DNA of 64,000 nucleotides from Tubiluchus corallicola (lineage: Eukaryota > Priapulida > Priapulimorpha > Priapulimorphida > Tubiluchidae). A program made the position numbers and the translations under genes. The number at the start of each line of letters is the position of its first letter. Position 1 is the stretch's first letter. This document shows positions 62,020 to 64,000 of the stretch, piece after piece. The stretch lies in assembly GCA_030141605.1 (NCBI GenBank), contig JAQGDQ010000018.1:521001-585000 (forward strand). Direction: 5' to 3'. The notes beneath the pieces were generated by a model. It was not told the DNA's origin, did not search any database, and saw nothing but the letters and a program-made list of their open reading frames with translations.

Positions 62020-62150
62020 GTTGCTAGTAAGGAGTTGGAGAAAGAGGGGGAGCTGAAAAATTGTTGACTAATCGGGTTTCGAACCCGAGACCTGGAATTA
62101 ATACTACCGTGGCCATCCGAACTACATGACAGAGCAGGCCTGAGATTTTC
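62020..62150 (-). mobile_element. tRNA-derived SINE relic
   Basis: On the minus strand an A-box-like TAGTTCGGATGG (62124-62113) is followed by a B box GGGTTCGAAACCC (62086-62074) at a tRNA-like distance. The T arm pairs perfectly, but acceptor and anticodon arms do not form well, and the flanks continue as nonspecific sequence. This is the layout of a tRNA-derived SINE head, not a working tRNA. Confidence 0.5.
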
Positions 62151-62770
62151 TGCTTATAGCACGTAATCCAAGGATGTGTGCTGCAAGAACGAAAACTGCT
62201 GTATAAAATAAGTCAAGGGCTCCTAAATTTACATTTTAATGAATTCTTTGGTTATACCCCCCCCCCCATACAAAGGGTCTGAGAATTCATAGTATTACAC
62301 AGTATAAAAAATTTTGTAGATTAAACTCATTCAAATATTCGTTTGCAAACTGTGTTGTAAATATTTTAATGCTACTAACCTTAGCCGTTTTACTTTGCTG
62401 CAAATCAATTTTAATTCGTTATTAAACTTAACTTTTTTATATTTTAATAGAAATTTTAATTAAGAATAGCTTCCCTGTGTAAGCGGCATGTACCTGGACG
62501 AGGTTACACAAAGCCGTCACTAAGTTAACGACGTCGTTAATATCTCTTTAGTGACGATTTTAGCGAGCTCGTTAGCGTTTGCTTTTCACGCGATTGACAT
62601 TAACATTGACGATTCACACTAACATGATTGTAATAATTGAAGCCGTATAAAATGCACTAGCGTAGTAGTGACCTGAACTTGAAGGTTTCTGCCCTATAAA
62701 TTTAATTCCCTTCACCTATTTGTCTCGAACATTATAGAACATTGTTTGTTATCGACTTTCAGTGCACAGT

Positions 62771-63070
62771 AAAAATGGCACAAGTAAAAATGGCGCGGTA
62801 AAAATTGCGTAAGAAAAAATGGCACAGGAAAAATGGCATAAATGGGAAAATAGGAAAAACATGCACACTTGTAAAATACGAGTTTAGGATTAGGGTTTAC
62901 TGTGGGGGATAATTATTTTAGTTATTTATACCACTGTTAAGGATGTTGTGCTTCAACACTGTTTGTTTGTTTGGTTTGTTGGTTTTTGTCTGCTACATAA
63001 TAGCAAACTTATTATACAAAAATTACTTAACAGATTTCTAGCTCGAAGTTTTGCGAAAAAGGTGGCGGCA
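62771..63070. repeat. second copy of the AAAAATGGCAC minisatellite repeat family
   Basis: 62771-62870 repeats units of about 14 bases like those at 48239-48350. The next ~200 bases match the flank at 48360-48550, including GTTTGTTTGTTT and the CAACACTGTTTG segment. No inverted partner array is visible to the right, so this copy is one-armed or truncated. Confidence 0.7.
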
Positions 63071-64000
63071 AAAAAGTGTATTTTGACGCAGACTCCTGGG
63101 CGGAGGAGGGGATGAAACTTCCAAAATGGATGGTTTTCGTTTGTTTTTTTCACAAAACTTGACCGAACATCACGTACAAAAAACATTCGTAAAGCGTCGT
63201 AAGGTCTCAGAGGGGGTGTTATAGCTCTTTGGAAAGCAGGCTTTAGAAGATAACTATGAGTTTGTTCCAGGTTCCACTTTCCTAGAGGACGGAAGCAGGG
63301 TTGTCTTGGATATTCAATAACTATAATTTAAGAACAGCAAAGCCTAGGAAGACGAATAGTGGGTAGCCAGGATCGCGGACATTACTGATAGTGAATAAGA
63401 TGTTGTAATTCTGCATTGTTTGGCAACCGAGAAAGCATTTCTTTCTCTACCAAAACTTTCTGTCTTTTTCAACAAAGTCTCAAGCCACGCCGACCAAAAG
63501 GCGCCAAAGAAAACCTTAACATGACGTTTTTGGGCTCATAACTTAGGCGACTTGGCCTCTAATAATCGGACCATGGTTAGCCTCTCCCACTGTATATATT
63601 CAGTTTTGTATATTTTTTAAATTTGTTAAACATATAAATATGTAAATAATTATGTCTTTTTCTAGAATAAGTAATAAATAAATAAATTTGCGGAAGGCAT
63701 ACATTCACGACTGTCGTAGAATCAGTCTCACTTGTTAATAGTTGTAAAGTTTGTAAAGTATTATTAATTGCTAGTATATGTGGATGGAGAGAATAAAATA
63801 ATAAGTTGTTCCTGAGCCGTTTTTCAACTAACAGTTTGCAAACGATCTACAAAGTGCACAATTCAGTTGTTTGGTTCCTCTGGTGTAGTGCTGTGTTTAA
63901 ATCCATAGTCCCGATGCCAATATAGGTAACAAAATTACAAGCTTATTTATAAAATATTATAAGAGTAGCTGCAGCGTATATGCAAGCGTGAACAACAAAG

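Larger units (their letters stand above)
61547..64000. other. upstream region of GRL copy 2 with repeats
   Basis: Holds the SINE relic, a poly-C run near 62257-62267 and the minisatellite-bearing repeat copy, all listed. No gene is supported. Open frames here, such as the minus-strand one at 62953-63186, lie in the repeat. Confidence 0.5.

Noticed and set aside
62074-62124. Possible functional tRNA gene
   Set aside because: A and B boxes are present, but the acceptor and anticodon stems do not pair, so a SINE relic is more likely.

Overview
The window is nuclear DNA from an invertebrate animal. Genes are split by many GT-AG introns and embedded in AT-rich noncoding DNA with decayed LINE, Ty3, Tigger and SINE copies and microsatellites. 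A TTAGGG-type interstitial repeat and gustatory-receptor-like (GRL) genes, a family known from many non-chordate animals, argue for a non-chordate metazoan. I cannot name the phylum. No bacterial operon, CRISPR array or viral genome is present.

Layout. 1-1508 (+): last two exons of a GT32-type glycosyltransferase whose 5' part lies off the left edge. 6260-20986 (+): a complete 22-exon gene for the katanin p80 subunit (KATNB1), 764 codons. Its intron 8 holds a 1,628-bp Tigger/pogo copy with TA target duplications, and intron 20 uses a GC donor. 24530-28803 (-): a four-exon gene for a 743-residue zinc-finger protein. 30488-34844 (-): a two-coding-exon gene for a 1,120-residue, mostly low-complexity protein I do not recognise, with a probable untranslated first exon and an E2F-like site near 35.7 kb. 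43445-46230 (-): a frameshifted LINE. 50055-52427 and 53548-61546 (-): two tandem GRL genes, each of four exons, rebuilt by splicing to 430 and 444 residues and ending in the family TM7 motif. Intron 2 of the upstream copy (5.6 kb) holds a dead Ty3 element, a LINE 3' end and an unexplained ORF.

The remaining space (about 2-6 kb, 21-24.5 kb, 36-43 kb, 46-50 kb, 61.5-64 kb) is repeat-rich noncoding DNA. Structures seen there include a 337-bp tandem duplication, a roughly 1-kb foldback element whose arms are inverted minisatellites (with a related copy at 62.8 kb) and tRNA-like SINE relics. A hairpin enclosing telomere-like repeats lies inside an intron of the zinc-finger gene. The genes do not form a pathway. 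The only evident functional cluster is the GRL pair. Exon joins were made by eye from splice consensus, reading phase and remembered homology, with no alignment or transcript data.
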